64,000 bases of DNA from Zantedeschia hybrid cultivar (GCA_030544215.1 JARZZO010000002.1:82777150-82841149); one strand, 5' to 3'; shown: positions 11,765 to 25,020, counted from the first letter of the stretch. Made by a program: numbers and translations. The notes: a model not told the origin generated them from the letters alone.

Positions 11765-13696
11765 GGGGAACATCTGTAAAATGTGATATTGTATTCTTTA
11801 GAAAATTCTTAGTCCTCCCAAAACCTAATAGGTCATGGATCTAATTAGCCATTTAACGAGTAAGAAAATGAGGATAACTTGTTAGTTCTATCAATTACAA
11901 ATTATCCACATCATTAAGGCCCCATCAAACCAATGCATAAAAATCTCACGTACTTTTATATTTTTAATATTTATTTGTCTTTCTGCAAGCCCTCTAAGGT
12001 GGCATTCAAGCCAAGTTCTTCGACTTTGCTGGGGCGCTTAATTTTTTATAAAGAATTCATATTCATCTGGCTGTATGACTTTTGTTCTTTTACTCCTCTT
12101 TCCATCTTCTTGGATTTTTATCTACTAATTGTTTACTTCTTAAGAATACCAAAAATAATCTTCTAATAATTTCTAGTCAAGTCTTTTCTTACTTTTTTAT
12201 TTTTATTGATTATAATTATAATTATTTTATTTTCTATGGACCGATGATTTTATTTGTTCTTCTTTTAGTTAACTTGAAATATTTGTATCGGTCGCTACCG
12301 ATGCAGGGGAGGGATACTTTGATACCAATCATTAAATTAAAATAAAAAATAAAAAAATTGGTATCAACCAGTACCGGACCAAAAATTTTCCCGATGGGTA
12401 TCGGCCGATATCAGCCAATACCAGGTTAATGCTGGGTCGATACCACCGTATCGATATCAGTACGTATCAATACCAATTGATACCAAGACTAATACTAAGG
12501 CTAACATTCATCTACTTGTAATATCTTTCAAACTCTAAACGCATAACAAAAGACAATCTCTTGATGACTTTGAGATTTTCTTAGTCTATTATTATCTTAT
12601 TCTTTCTAGTCTACAATCATCAAGATTTTCTTCTTGCTTTCTCTGGTTAACTTTTGCTTGCAGGCCCTTCTTCCCTTTCTTCAAATTCCCTAATACAAAT
12701 CTTGTCATGGGGGATAGGATCCGACGGCCCTCATCGTAGAATCAGATCCCGGCTGGCACACATCCTTATATAATGTATATCATCCCTGTGTAGTATATTT
12801 AATTGTAATAGAGTATATATCATCGTTGCATACTATATTTCATCCCTCTATAGATATGATATATACTATCAGAGATGACGTGTATCATATAAACATGATA
12901 TATGACGTGTCATGGGGGATAGGATCCAATCGTAGGATCAGATGACAGTCGTAACTGCAATGTAATTAAAACACTACTACTCAAATATTAATAGATGTGT
13001 GTACAGAAATCAACTGTACATGTCGCCAATGCATTCAGTCGGCCCAAACACCGCCCAAATGGATCATATTACTCAAAATTAAACTAGGGAGAAATACTTG
13101 CTGCATCACGATGCGTGCCGCACCTTAAGAGTGCGACACACGACAGTAAGGCAAGTGTTTCTCTTAACTAAGAAAAGGCTTATCCTCCAGGTGTACATTG
13201 GATCCCCCGAATTAGTGGTCCAACATCAACTGGGCCTAGTTGAGTTGGTACCCTATGAGCCCCCACAGAGGTCAAAGATTCAATATTTACGAAATACATG
13301 AGATCATGACTTACAGAATTTCTTTCTTCAATAATAAGGTTGACACAAATTAGTCGCCTAATTTAGATAGCATAATTATGCTCGATGCAAAAACATTCTC
13401 ATTCAAAGGACACTGGTGAAATTTGAGACTCCTCTACTTGAGATATTGTAAATTCTTGGTCATGACCAACCTGACCCAAAAAAAAAAAAAACCAAAAAAA
13501 AGGGCAGTGCAACGACATTATCTAAAAGCCAGCGCCTCTTCAATGGATTGGCCCCCCATCACCAATACGACTCATCGACACTAAGAACCATCCAGCTGTT
13601 TGCATTAAAGTGGCAACTTACAATTGAAATTGACGACCTCCTCCTCTCCCCCCTCCTCTTCTGCTTCTTCTTCGGGTAAAAAACAGCACAGGTGTA
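11765..13696. other. intergenic with two minor repeats
   Basis: No gene is recognised. 12285-12490 has a diverged patch of TATCGG / GGTACC-like words resembling the GGTACCG hAT family, but no clear ends. A direct repeat GTCATGGGGGATAGGATCC occurs at about 12705 and again at about 12908, separated by A/T-rich sequence with ATATCAT words. A poly-A/AC-rich patch lies near 13478-13502. The right end probably includes the 3' untranslated region of the SirB1-like gene. Confidence 0.4.
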
Positions 13697-16600
13697 TCAA
13701 GGAACAGCCTGCCGGCTGGCCTGCCCGGTAGACTTCCAGGACGTCTCAAGCCGCAGCAAGTGCAGCTTCTCAACGAAGGGCTCCAGGACCTCTACCTCCT
13801 CATCCGGCGCTAATGCCATGCAGATGCTGAGCTCTTGGACTGCCTCCCCATACATCCTGCAAGGTTCCAATCCCTCGTCAAAGATGCCTTTTAACAAATG
13901 GCACTTGTACAGATAGCTGATGGAAGCACAACATGAAATGGTTAAAAATATTGGCCAGGGTGTGTTACCTATTGTAGTAGAGGAGCATCCCATGATCTCT
14001 CCTGAGAGTCCAGTTATGAGGCTGCAGAATCAGTAATCTTTCGGATGCCATCAGAGCTAACCTGCAGATGCGACACGTTTAAACATTGTGTCAAAATTTA
14101 GCCTCATAAACTAACTCTGTCAATCAGATTTCATAATAGAATGGAAGCGGTGAAGAAAAGATAGCAGGTTTTCTTGATGACAGAGGCCCGTAGGGTAGTT
14201 AGTCCTTTTCGGCAAGAGCAAGTACAAGTCGTTACAGCTTGACAGTAACATTCGAGTCCAATCACTATCACGATGGATTATATGAAAAAAAAATGAAATG
14301 GAAAAACAAAATCAAAACCAAGTAAATGATTTAGCAAGCAGTGCGTCAGTTTCCCCTGGAACAAAACCTATTATTGGTCAGCTTGCATTATTCAACTTGA
14401 TGTTACCTCATAATAATAATTGAGGCCATATGAGAATGCATTATGCCTCACAATCAAATCTTACGTGATGTCAGCATCAATTAAAGAAAGACCAATCATT
14501 TCCAATATATCACAGCAAGACATGAGGAGATGACTCATCTATGTTGACTTGCATAGATAATAAGACATCCTGAATACAAGTGCAACTTCCACTAGCTTGG
14601 CATGTACTCCACATCGGCATTTCCCTTGAGATGGGGCATCTAACAAGTAAGTTCCACTAAGCATATCAACCTTAGCATTACCCTTGGAGTGTGGAGTCAG
14701 ATAAAATTCATCCACAATACATAGCTTAACAGATAATCATAAGTGATGCTCTAGCAGTCGCAGTCGCACATCTTGAAACATAAAATGACATAGTACATGA
14801 ATGCTAATTTATAATCCAAACAGGAGTCTGTAAACGAGAAAAATCCTCATTTTTAGGTTATTTCACGAAGCCACCTCTCAACTAAATGTCCAAATCTTTT
14901 AGACAATTTAGGTTCTTCATGTGTTGATCGCAAGAAAATTAATTTTTTGGTAACACTAAGGAGAAAAAGGAAAATATTCATCAAATGAGGCTTTCAATAA
15001 GAATAGTATCAGCAGAGGATGACTGATGGCTATGAGGTAACTTGTCCAACAGTTACCGTCACAAGGTTGACAGTGAAAAATTCATTCAAAGTGGAAGTCT
15101 GTGGGACAACAGCACTAAAAGGGACATGGCAGAGGTTATGCTAGATACCTGAGCTCCTGAGGCCGCAACAAAGGAGCCTTTGAATTATCAGACTTGCTAG
15201 ACTGTTCATGCCCAATATGAACAGTTCTAAGAGGAGAAGTTAACATTAACCCATGGTTCACCTTTGAAGCACGTTTCCAATGAAGCCTCTGAAAATTATG
15301 AAATGGAATAAAACTTCTGTAGTCAGCAAGACAATAACAAGGTGAATAATAGAAAATATTTAATAACCTTGTAAACAAGTTATATGTATCAACAGCATTA
15401 TGCAGCTATAAGAACTTACAATTAGATTAGCAAGAGCAATCCCAATAATATCTCTATTACTAGCGATCTCAAGTCCTAAAAGTAATTTGCTGTTCAAGTC
15501 AGATGCCTTGGATCTAGGATCCTCAACACAACTTCCATTGACCATGGCAAACAAACTGTGCCCTGATGAAACCTTGAAGAGTTCCTACAAAAGAGAGAAA
15601 AGAAGAAAACGATACCCCAAGGAATAAGGGAACATGAACAATGTTGTAGTGGATTCTAGAATTCTAAAAGCAAATCTTAAAGCAGGCACTGCAGACCAGA
15701 AGTTCTGTAGTTCTCAAAGTAAAGAAGTTAACATATGAAAAAAGTGAATTGTTTTAGTGGCTATAATATAAGTCACTTCATTGGACAACCCCATAATAAA
15801 TATTTTGTTACGAAGGAAAGCCTAGCACGAGAATCACACAAGACCAAGCAATCAACTATAGCCAACTAACAAGACAGAAAAGCTTCTATAGAGGTACGAC
15901 TAACAACTTGAAACAAAATGCACGTTTTATATCAGGCACAAAGGAACAAGATGATGGAGAATGTCAAAAAGTAGGTAACTTCCACTTTTTGCCTGACAAG
16001 GGAAAAAGATGTATTCAATGATGTCAAAACCAACGTACCTCAGGATTTCCTGTCTGTGGCCAAATCAAAAAATCTTCCCCAAATCGGGATCCCACTATAG
16101 TTACTCCAAGCCTTTGACAAACTTCAATGTAAATGATGCTAAGCATGATTGCTGTAAAGATAATAGGGCAGTCAAATTAAACATCACAACAGTAGAAGTA
16201 AACATCACAATAGTAGACATTTGGGAATAACTTAACACATGGCATTCAGAAATTAAGTTGTCAATAAGGGTTCAGCACATTCTGGGGAAGGAATTCAGAC
16301 ATAATCCAACATATAATATGAAGTCTAAGCTAAGGGTTTACCACTGCCACATCCAGAGCTTAATACCCTGTGCAAATATGAAAACTTTGAATCCACAACT
16401 ACAGGAAATCTTCTGAAGCCTCTTGATTCAAATAGAACAACATTGACTGCCTCCAGTAATTCCACCAAGTGGCAGCCTATATCCCTTGAAACTAACTGTA
16501 CTTCCACTTCTTTAGCAATGCCATCGAACTCATGTAGCCATGTGGATATGTTGTTGCCAGCTAAAGAAATGTTTTCCAAACAATCATGCTCTGAGTCGAC

Positions 16601-17954
16601 CTCGGTCGGCGGTGCAGCATCTCTCCTTTCACTTGCGACGGAGCATGCATCTATATCTCTATTATAAGCCATATAGGCTTCGTCTTCGGCAGCAACATAG
16701 AGCAAAGCCTATCAGATTTTATTCCCCACCCAAATTGAAAGTCAGTTGTAGCTCCTTCATTCAGAAATGTAAACATGCGTAGAAAAGAAACGGAAACACA
16801 TTAGAACAGGATGCAATCCCCATATTCGCACATTCTGAAAATAACTAAATCAGCAAAGAAAGATATAAGCTCCTCTCAACGTGCTACATCTTATGAAAGA
16901 ACAATAAGAAAACTAGAAGAATCTTACAGCCTGGGGACATGTCATCACACAGATGGGTTCCCACATTGCCATTTTGTTGATCACCTTACTTTTGGGAAAC
17001 AACGAAAACCAGTAACAACCACGTAAAAGACAGAAACTAACTAGCAAAAAAGGATACCCAAACACCTCCAAGGATGCGCCATACAAGGTCGAACGGGTAG
17101 TGGGGGAAGAAGCGTACCTTGGCGAGGGAGATGTCCTTATCTTTGTTCCTGAAGGAGATTTCCTGCGTGAACTTGTCTCTGGCGGCCTTGAGGATCTGCA
17201 GATGAGTGACACATTTGCACCGACGAGATCAGGAGAGAGAACTTGTATAGAAAACTAAGAAGAAGATTGGACGTTTGGGGGGCGTTGTATGCGGGTTATG
17301 TTATCCAACAACGAATGGAGATCGGCAATCGCATAGATCCAGATGGAGTCAACGCCGCAGCAGGTGAACGGACCTCGAGATCACAGTCGCCCGGGCGGTG
17401 ATCCCTCTTCGTCCCCGCCGTCTGGCCGGCAGCAGCTGCCAGGAACGGGGCGGGGGCCGCACGCGGTGCCGCTATCCCATCCCTTTTGCTATTCAACTTC
17501 TTGCCGCCACACCATCGCCGCCGGCAAAGACGATCGGACCTGGTGATCGTAACAAGAAAGTTGTGTGGTAGCAGGAAGCAGAACCCCCATCCTACTCTAC
17601 TCACACTCTGTGTACCGATCTATGCACACACTTTTTGGTCCCTTGTCGTCCCTAAATATATGAAATCCCTACGCGACTCTCTCTTGCCGCCCTCGTAAAC
17701 AAAGGGGATTTGGAGAGAGCGAGAGAGGAGAGAAAGTTGGGGTTTGGGAACTGGGGGGAAGGGAGTAGTGTATGTGCGTGCGTATACCTGAGACCAGAAG
17801 ACGCACGCCGAGCTCCGAATGGGAGGATGCCGATGGTGGACGCGAGGCGATCATCGCCGAGCGGAGACATGCCACAGTCAGCAGCAGCGTGGATCGCCAC
17901 CGGATGGGGAGCAGAAGAGACGACGCAGTGGGGTGACAGGAATCCAGACGCCAT
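13697..17954 (-). CDS. SirB1-like protein (transglutaminase-like plus TPR-like), probably plastid-targeted
   Basis: Proposed exons, in transcript order: 17788-17954, 17374-17539, 17118-17195, 16342-16708, 16039-16151, 15420-15584, 15149-15298, 13979-14061, 13697-13916. All junctions are GT-AG and all join in frame, giving 502 residues. The last seven exons are well supported; the first two (Ala/Arg-rich, transit-peptide-like) are tentative. Family features: a helical N-terminal part (ALLYVAAEDEAYM, then GFRRFPVVVDSKFSYLHRVL), the transglutaminase-like core strand (IMLSIIYIEVCQRLGV followed by GSRFGEDFLIWP) and a C-terminal TPR-like segment (LALMASERLLILQPHNWTLRRDHGMLLYY, shortened to its key words LLILQP and RRDHGMLLY). 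The SirB1 family resembles transglutaminases but often lacks a proven activity; no catalytic Cys is evident in what I can read. Function in plants is not assigned here. Confidence 0.72.
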
Positions 17955-18700
17955 TTTCTTCCTCGCGTGCGAGGCTCCTCCTCAGCCGTAGCGGATGGTC
18001 CACGCCACGTGCGGGGGAAGGGAAGAAGAGGACAGACCCCGGGCAGGAACAGAGCAGAGCAGAAGGGCGAGAGAGAAAAACGTCTTGTGGAAGGAGGCGG
18101 CAAGTGGCCGGCCGTAGGTTGGGGAGGGATAGGAGGATCATGCGACTGTGTTGGTGACGATGGCGTGGACGGCGGCGCGGCAGGAGCAGAAGAAAAGCTG
18201 TTTTGTGGAGGAGGAGGAGTGGCTGCTGGGGATGGAATAGTGGGCCAAATGTCCGGAGGGGGGCTTGGAGGAGCTGCTGGAGGAGCAGGGGCAAGAGAGG
18301 CAAGCTGCTGCTGGCGCGGGGCGGCGGGGGGATGAGGAGGAGCAATGCGGGCGGCGGGGCGTGGAGAGGGCGAGGCGATGATTGGATCCGGAGGAAAGTG
18401 GTGGTTCACTACTACCAACACCACCAGCGTCCATGTCCGTGCGGGGGAAGGCCGATGACGACGGTCGCACCGGTGCTGCTGACGGCGGCTCCGCCGGTGG
18501 GGAGAGGAGAGAGCGCGCCAAGGACTCCTCTCCCTGACGATGGCAGCGCGGGAGGGGGAGGAAGGAGGAGGAGGTTGAGGTTGTTCTCGCTCTGGCTCCT
18601 GACCTTGGGACTACGAGCAAGCGTCTGAGACCCCCCACCCCCTTTTTCTAGGAGGAGGAGCGAGGTGGAGCAGTGTAGTGATACCACCCCACTACGGGCC
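17955..18700. other. G+C-rich 5' region of the SirB1-like gene
   Basis: High G+C sequence with GGAGGA / GCTGCT runs upstream of the proposed first exon. It opens long Pro/Ser-rich frames on the minus strand and Gly/Arg-rich ones on the plus strand, which is what such composition gives by chance. It may hold the promoter and 5' leader. No named domain is seen. Confidence 0.4.
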
Positions 18701-18947
18701 CGTCTAAATTGGCTCGCTTGTCATAAGAAGTAGCGAAAGCCCTGGGGATAAAAGTATCGTTACAGGTGCTTCATAATACGCGTATGCTGATTTTTATACG
18801 CATACGTCGTTTTTACACCATGTTATTTAAATAAAAATTAATTAAAACTTTTAAAATAATCAGTGTGCAAGTATTTATGTTCTTTCTTCTGACCTTATTT
18901 GTGAGTAGTTTAAACCTTAATAAGAGGAGCAACCTCATGAAACCATG

Positions 18948-20002
18948 GAGAAGTGGACCCCCGCGCCCTCCTAGTGGATTTCTCGCTGACGCAGCCGGCG
19001 AACCCATCATCATCTTCGATGCCCTCCTGGGCAAACTCCGGGTGGGGGGGAGCTTCTAGCGGGAACTCCCCCCCTCCCGCTCTCCTATTGTTTTCCTCTC
19101 CCTTTCAATCCCCCCCCCATCTCCATCGGTCACCTTTTATGCACCCTCGAGCCATCCTCCTTCATTGTAACCCCACCCTCACCGACTCCAGTGCCTTTCT
19201 AAGCATCTTCCCACCCTCAACCCCTCATTGTGTCGGCCCCACACCTCTCCCTCCATCGCCTATCTCCGTCCTCCCCTCCGCCCTCCACCCCTGTCCTGCC
19301 CTCCATTGCTATTTCTAACCTCCCTCCCACCAACTGATCTCTCCCTCCCATCTCTCCATCATGTTATCCCATCTATTCTCAACCCCTCCCTAATCCTTCT
19401 TGGTTGGTAAGCTCCGCTTACCCTTTTGCCCCCTCCTTCTCCAGCATCCTTGGAGTCTGCCAGTGTTGGCTAGTTGGTTTTCTTTTATTTATTTTTCTCT
19501 CTTGTTGTCCCTGGCAATGTTGATTTTTGTTTTTCTTGGTTTCTTAGGTTTGCCATTCATATTGTCCCTTGGCTCTGCGGTCGGATCTGATCTCTAGTGT
19601 TCTCTGATTGATCTCGTCGGCTAAACATGGATCTCTCTTCAGGATCATGGAGACTTATGGTGGTGCTCGTGTTCCTGTGTGCAATCCGTACGTTGTGCCG
19701 GCATACATCCCCAAGCTCTAGTCCTCCGGCCCCCTATGCTCATCATCATCTTCCTTCATCTCCTTGGTTCCCTACCTGCCTTGTGCTCTTAGGTCTTTAT
19801 ATGATGCTCTTTTACTATGTTTTCTTTGTAGCTGCTGGTTGCTACTACTCTATGTCGACTGGATGCCCCTACTTTTGTACCTCCTCTATGTTCCATATTC
19901 TCCTCTCCTTAACTATTGTACTCCTGGATCCTCTGTATCTTTATATCTCTACTTTATTTGTTTTAAATCAATGAAAGTTTGTTATTATATAAAAAAAAAC
20001 AA
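18948..20002 (+). mobile_element. short L1-derived element, probably internally deleted
   Basis: The sequence is bounded by an imperfect target-site duplication (CAACCTCATGAAACCATG at 18930-18947; CAACTCACGAAGCCATG at 20003-20019) and ends in TATATAAAAAAAAAC, a poly(A)-like tail. It opens with a C-rich frame starting MDPRALLVDF, like the beginning of a plant L1 ORF1, but carries no endonuclease or reverse transcriptase; the 3' half is C/T-rich and then resembles a LINE 3' UTR. Non-autonomous L1 derivative is the best reading; a processed transcript of another kind is possible. Confidence 0.55.
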
Positions 20003-20019
20003 CAACTCACGAAGCCATG

Positions 20020-20745
20020 CTCTTATGTTTTATTTCAAATGTAAGATTTGAACTTATTTAATAGCTTTAGTAAATGAGGTTATGACCAGATAGGCATGTC
20101 AATGGGCTAGGCTTGGTTAAACTCAGCCAAGCCTCGCATTCTTTTATTCCAGCATGAGCCAAGCCCATGTCCCGACAACACATGAAGCAATTAGGCTTTG
20201 GTCTATCATAGCCAAGGCCCAAAAACACCTGACTTAGTTTTGAGGAGGGAGGGAGGAGGGCAAAGGGGAGGCGACAGAGAGGGAGAGGAAGCTCTACGTT
20301 GTGATCGTTAGAAATATAAACTTCTACCTGACTACTTCAGCTCTGCACGCATCATTGCCGCATGGTGGCTGGGCGATCATGGTGGGGCTTGTTGGAAATT
20401 CGATCCAACAAATGAGAAGAAAATTATATGAAGATCATAGGTTGATAGAGAGATTCTCGCAAGGTCACAACAGGAGCAGTGCTAGATCGTCCTCGCCATT
20501 TAGGGAGACTATCAGAGTCCTCCACGAAGTTCCATGTGGTATATCCCATAGACCTAACATGGTACCCAGAGAGAGAGAGAGAGAGAGATGAGGACCAACC
20601 AACTCGATCTCCTTCTATGTATCCCTCTATTTATAGATGTGAGTCTCTCACATACACCACAACTCCTAGACTCTTCTTGGCGCATGAAGAATAACAATTC
20701 TTAGTCTAGTCCAGGTTTATCTCATCCATCGATGTGGATAATAGA
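20020..20745. other. intergenic, with a possible small hAT-like element and a GA run
   Basis: About 20091-20230 has ends AGGCATGTCAATGGGC and (reverse-complemented) CAGGTGTTTTTGGGCC, loosely inverted, as in hAT-type MITEs, but without a clean duplication. A (GA)n run lies at 20572-20589. No gene is recognised. Confidence 0.3.
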
Positions 20746-20753
20746 GTTTGAAC

Positions 20754-22219
20754 CATAGTTAGTTAAATACGGGACGGGTATAATACGGCAAAGATACGTT
20801 CGAATATAATTCGAGTAAAATTTTAAATAAGGCGGTCAAAGATTCGGTCAAAAAATCTGTACTTTAAAAATACGAAATAGCGTAGGTATGGAGTATTATA
20901 CGGAGTCTATTGAAAAATTCGGAATAAAAAATACGGGCATACATATTCAAAAAATAAAGGTATGTACTCACATTTTCCAACATTCCATACTCGTTAACTA
21001 AGACTTTGTGACATATTTTCTACCATGAAAAATAGGACTATGTGGCATACTTTGGAAACAATCAATATGTCATCATTATGGCCATAAGAAATCTAACTAA
21101 AAATAAATTACTATCACAGAATTAGAGAATTATCCAAACATTAACATTAACATCCAAAATTTTGAGTTTTTAATGTACCACAGAATCGATTTGGTGATTC
21201 AAAACCTTTAGATAGTGTAAAGTCTGTTATGCAAAAAAAATATTCCACTATAAAATCTATTATGGAGATTCAAAAACACACCCCATAGGTATTCAAAATG
21301 TTTATAATAAAAAAGACATCCACAGTGAAATCTGTTATAACGTATTTCATTGTAAAAATACATCCACAGTGCAATATGTTCTACATACTCCGTTGCAAAA
21401 AATTTAAAATATGTCGTACAGTAAAATTTGCTATGAATCATTTGGGGATTCAAAAGTGTACTCATAGTTAAATGATTGAAAAGCATGTCCAAAGATTAAA
21501 AGTATGTAAATGCATTTACACGTACTGAAGAAAATATAGATAGTAAGATACATGCCTGTGAAAATATGGTACCACCATGTTAGCTCTCCCGTCTGAAGCA
21601 GAAAATGGAGGGGAGAAGGAGATTAAGGAAGATCGATGCTACCTCTGGTGCTATTGGAAAGAAAATGTGGTCCAACCACCTCGGGAAGCCATTCCAAACA
21701 CCCTGTGGAGGCCTTTGACGAGGTGAAGAGGGTCCTGCGTTGCAGCTTTTGTTGTGAAGAAGAGGAGTGTGTTAACCTTTGGGAGGAGGAATTGTGAAGG
21801 CCCTTGCCTTGCAGCCTTTGCTGAGATCGGGGAGGCCAAGGGTTGATGATATGAAAGATCACCACCGCTGCAGTCGGTCTTGATGAGGTTTGGGAGGGGA
21901 AGATGCAGCTGATGGAGGGTTTGATTCTTTTCCCCTGGGGTGAACTGGTGAAGGGGACGGAGGGTATGGCTGTACAGGAAATTGGCAAAGGGAGGTGGGA
22001 TGGGGAGGGCAGCACTGTGTGCGTGCCAGGCTGTGAGCAGGTTCCGTATTTTAACAACAGTATAATACGTACCCCATTTTTTACGCGTTTTAAACTCCGG
22101 AACATAAAAAACACGAATTTTACCGCATGTTTCAATCCTGTTCGGGAGACGCCCGTTTTTCTGAAAAGTACGGACGGGCGCGTACTATACGCGTATTAAA
22201 CGCGAATTAACTAACAGAG
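20754..22219. mobile_element. non-autonomous hAT element, TACGGG family
   Basis: Flanked by a perfect 8-bp duplication GTTTGAAC (20746-20753 and 22220-22227). The left end reads CATAGTTAGTTAAATACGGG; the right end, reverse-complemented, reads CTCTGTTAGTTAATTCGCG, so the shared inverted core is GTTAGTTAA. Both subterminal regions (about 20770-20960 and 22040-22200) are rich in TACGGG / ATACG / ACGCG words. The interior has repeated short blocks such as ACATCCACAGTG (21310-21375) and a G-rich segment (21600-22040), but no transposase. Confidence 0.85.
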
Positions 22220-22499
22220 GTTTGAACACAAATTGAATTTTGTTGCGCAGCTCCATTCAAATACATTGGTCATCTAATAATCCTCTATAATATCTCATCT
22301 AACTCTACCTTTCTTACAGAAAAGTGATGCGTGAGATCAGATGAGGAAGATTTAAAAATGATGAGTGATACATTAAGTCACTACTTTACTAACGTAACAC
22401 TATGACTCTAAGTCTTATCTCATATCTCAAATCACAAAGTCACCACATCAGTCGGGCCTATTGGTTGTGGAGTGTGATGCACAGGAGGAGTGTCCTCTC

Positions 22500-23132
22500 C
22501 TAGTATATTGGAGGAAGATTGATGTTGAGAGGCCAACAAGTCGAAAGGATTAAACTCATCGCCGATTGTGGTTGTAGCTGTGACATTGGTTGTGGCCGTG
22601 CCCGTGCCCGTATCGGTGTATGGCTCTCCTCATCGTCAACAAATGATTTCCTACGTTCAAGATCAACAACTTGATTTGAACTAAAAAATACACTCTCCAG
22701 AGTCGTGCTCTTCCCACATATGAGATCTAACTCTGCGTTCAACTCAAAGGGCTTTTCGAAAAATATCTTGTATTTATGATTTGATTGTGTAAGAAGATAA
22801 AAAAATCAGGTGCTGCTTTTTTTTACACAAGTACTACGTCGAAGTATTGAAATTGTGAGAGTCTACACACATACCGCAATAACATCTTCCTATCCATCAT
22901 TCTTAGAAGGGATGGACATATTGATGGTGTCATCTCAATCTCAACCACTACGATCTATCAATTGTAGATATTCCTGATAAGTTCTCTTAATATTCTTCCA
23001 ATGATTGGACATATTGTCCTGATCCATATTGAGATGTGTGGCTTCATTAAAGAGGACCATGATGTCGGTCCAAACATACTTTCTGAAAGTCCTCTGATGG
23101 CAATGATGCTTATGGTATTGATCCACTAACAA
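22500..23132 (-). pseudogene. Myb/SANT-like domain gene fragment (PIF/Harbinger-associated type)
   Basis: The minus strand from 23132 reads RTFRKYVWTDIMVLFNEAT followed by NHWKNIKRTYQEYLQLIDRSG, matching the helix-turn-helix core of plant Myb/SANT-like proteins (W, NHWK and the YQ...L pattern). The frame then stops; the next stretch keeps WDDTINM-like and EDVIAV-like words, and 22742-22500 continues with FELNAELDLICGKST and an Arg/Pro/Gln-rich tail. Such proteins accompany PIF/Harbinger transposases and have been domesticated in plants. Stops after the SANT core show that this copy is broken. Confidence 0.6.
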
Positions 23133-23520
23133 ATAAAGTTAACTAGTATCCTGTCATGATGGGGGTTCAATTAGCGACCCGAGACTTCCTTCTCGAGTCT
23201 AAGATATTCAAGTAGAAAGTAAGGTACAACATTTAGGGTTAGTACAGTAGCACACGTTGTATGCATGCCTTGTTTATAGGAAATCTATAAACATGCGAGA
23301 CCAAGTTTTCTAAGTGGAAAGTAGTCGTTTGCATAAGTTTATGTTTTTACCTGACTGAGACATCATGACAATTGACGTATGCGAACGTAAATCACACCTA
23401 CAATTGACATGTAAGTAGTCATACATTATATAATGAGAATGGGTAACCAAGTATACATGAAAATAGATCAGTCGAACATAGGCCAGCATATAGGGGCACT
23501 GACCTAAACGGGTATAAGGG

Positions 23521-23790
23521 GATGGACCTAAATTAATTCATATGAAAATTTTCAAACAAATCACACAACAAAAATCTCATGAAGTAATAATCAGCAAATC
23601 TGAAATTTTGGTGATCACATGTGACAGTACAATGGGCTGAAAAGAACAAGGATTGCATGTACGAAAATTGGTATAGGAGGACGGACCTAAATTAATTTGT
23701 ATGAAAATTTTCAAACAAATCGCACAACAAAAATCTCAGGAAGTAATAATCAGCAAATTTGAAATTTTAGTCATCATCTGTGACGAAGGC
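23521..23790. repeat. spaced tandem duplication, 159-bp period
   Basis: The block GATGGACCTAAATTAATT...ATCAGCAAAT...GTGAC at about 23521-23635 recurs at about 23680-23787 with a few substitutions, an offset of 159 bp. No gene is associated. Confidence 0.8.
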
Positions 23791-24969
23791 GAGACATGGT
23801 CGCTAGAGAGCAGTGGCCGGCAACGAAGGCATCAAGTATTGGCCCAGACTGCTGGTGCTCCACGCTGGACGTTGATGATCGCATTGATGAGGCCAAGGAA
23901 TCTCTGCCCTACAGCAGGGAGGTCCAGCCCCTCACGGGCCGTTTGGTTGGGGTTCTAACAGGTGTTGCAGTTGAAGGCGATGACCAATCCTTTGGTTGGG
24001 GCACACGCTTTCCAATATGTGAGCCCCTTGCTCTCACGTCCTCCCGCCACGATGATGACCGATCGGTGGGACCCTCTAACACCTTTCCTATGGTTGCAGG
24101 TCCATGAGGCTGCCACGGCTCATACTTAATTACAAATCTTATTGTGGATGCTGGGACCAGGATTGGACAATCCCAATCCTCTAGCCGGATTCCATGCCTA
24201 GGTAGAGGCAGACCTCTAAAATCAGAGAAATCTTCAAATTGCACTTGCACCACGGTCGCAATGTTCTCAATCTTGCTTCTTCGAACAGACATAAATTACT
24301 AATAAATACGGGAGAAAAAGTACACAACACCAAGGGATCGACCATAATATTGTCATCAACGACATAATATTGTTGTTCACATGTTGAGGGCTTTCATAAA
24401 AAAACAAATATTTCTTTTATTTTGACTGTACCATCATCAGACGGCATAATAAATACAGCGGTGCAGCAAGTTTTTAACATATATGATCGAGGGGAAGAAT
24501 AACATACTAGAGAGATGCGACAAATTAACAAGCACTGAGCGGCGGAGGTGAAGGGGAAAGGAGGAACACCCCACTTCCCCATGACCTTGAGAGAGTGAGT
24601 GGGTGAGGAGGACTCCCCCCTGAGGATAAGGAAAGGAGGCCTTTGAACGTCCTGTGGGCCCACCCGTGCTCTTGGGCCGGATGTGCGTCTTCCCATCACG
24701 GGACTAGAATTTTCGGGTAACACACTCTCTGCACGTCAGCATTAATTTGTGCTTTTTTATCTTCGCTCACAAAACAAAAGGAGAGTTAGTGACAAGTATA
24801 TTTACTCATCTACGACAAAAATTATTTGATCACGGACAAATGCCACCGAATCTTCCCTCCACGTCATCGTCCACTATCTATGATGATGGATATGGCGTAC
24901 AGGTACGATACTATGATAATAACGACAACACTGCTACGCATCCATCTTTTATATGATAATATACAAACA
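23791..24969. other. no gene recognised
   Basis: 23790-24290 is mixed-composition sequence with no recognisable domain on either strand. 24390-24730 has open frames without motifs. I can say only that no named repeat or gene is visible. Confidence 0.35.
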
Positions 24970-24973
24970 CCTC

Positions 24974-25013
<40 letters not shown>

Positions 25014-25020
25014 TTATTTA
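24970..25020. repeat. CT and TA microsatellite
   Basis: A (CT)n run passes directly into a (TA)n run and a short ATTT tail. Confidence 0.95.

Noticed and set aside
12285..12490. A further GGTACCG-type hAT copy
   Set aside because: The words are similar but neither the GGATGGCA ends nor an 8-bp duplication can be found.
17669..18424. A 251-codon Pro/Ser-rich frame on the minus strand
   Set aside because: The composition follows the local G+C-rich repeats, overlapping frames on both strands are equally long, and no domain is seen. It also conflicts with the frame of the SirB1-like first exon.
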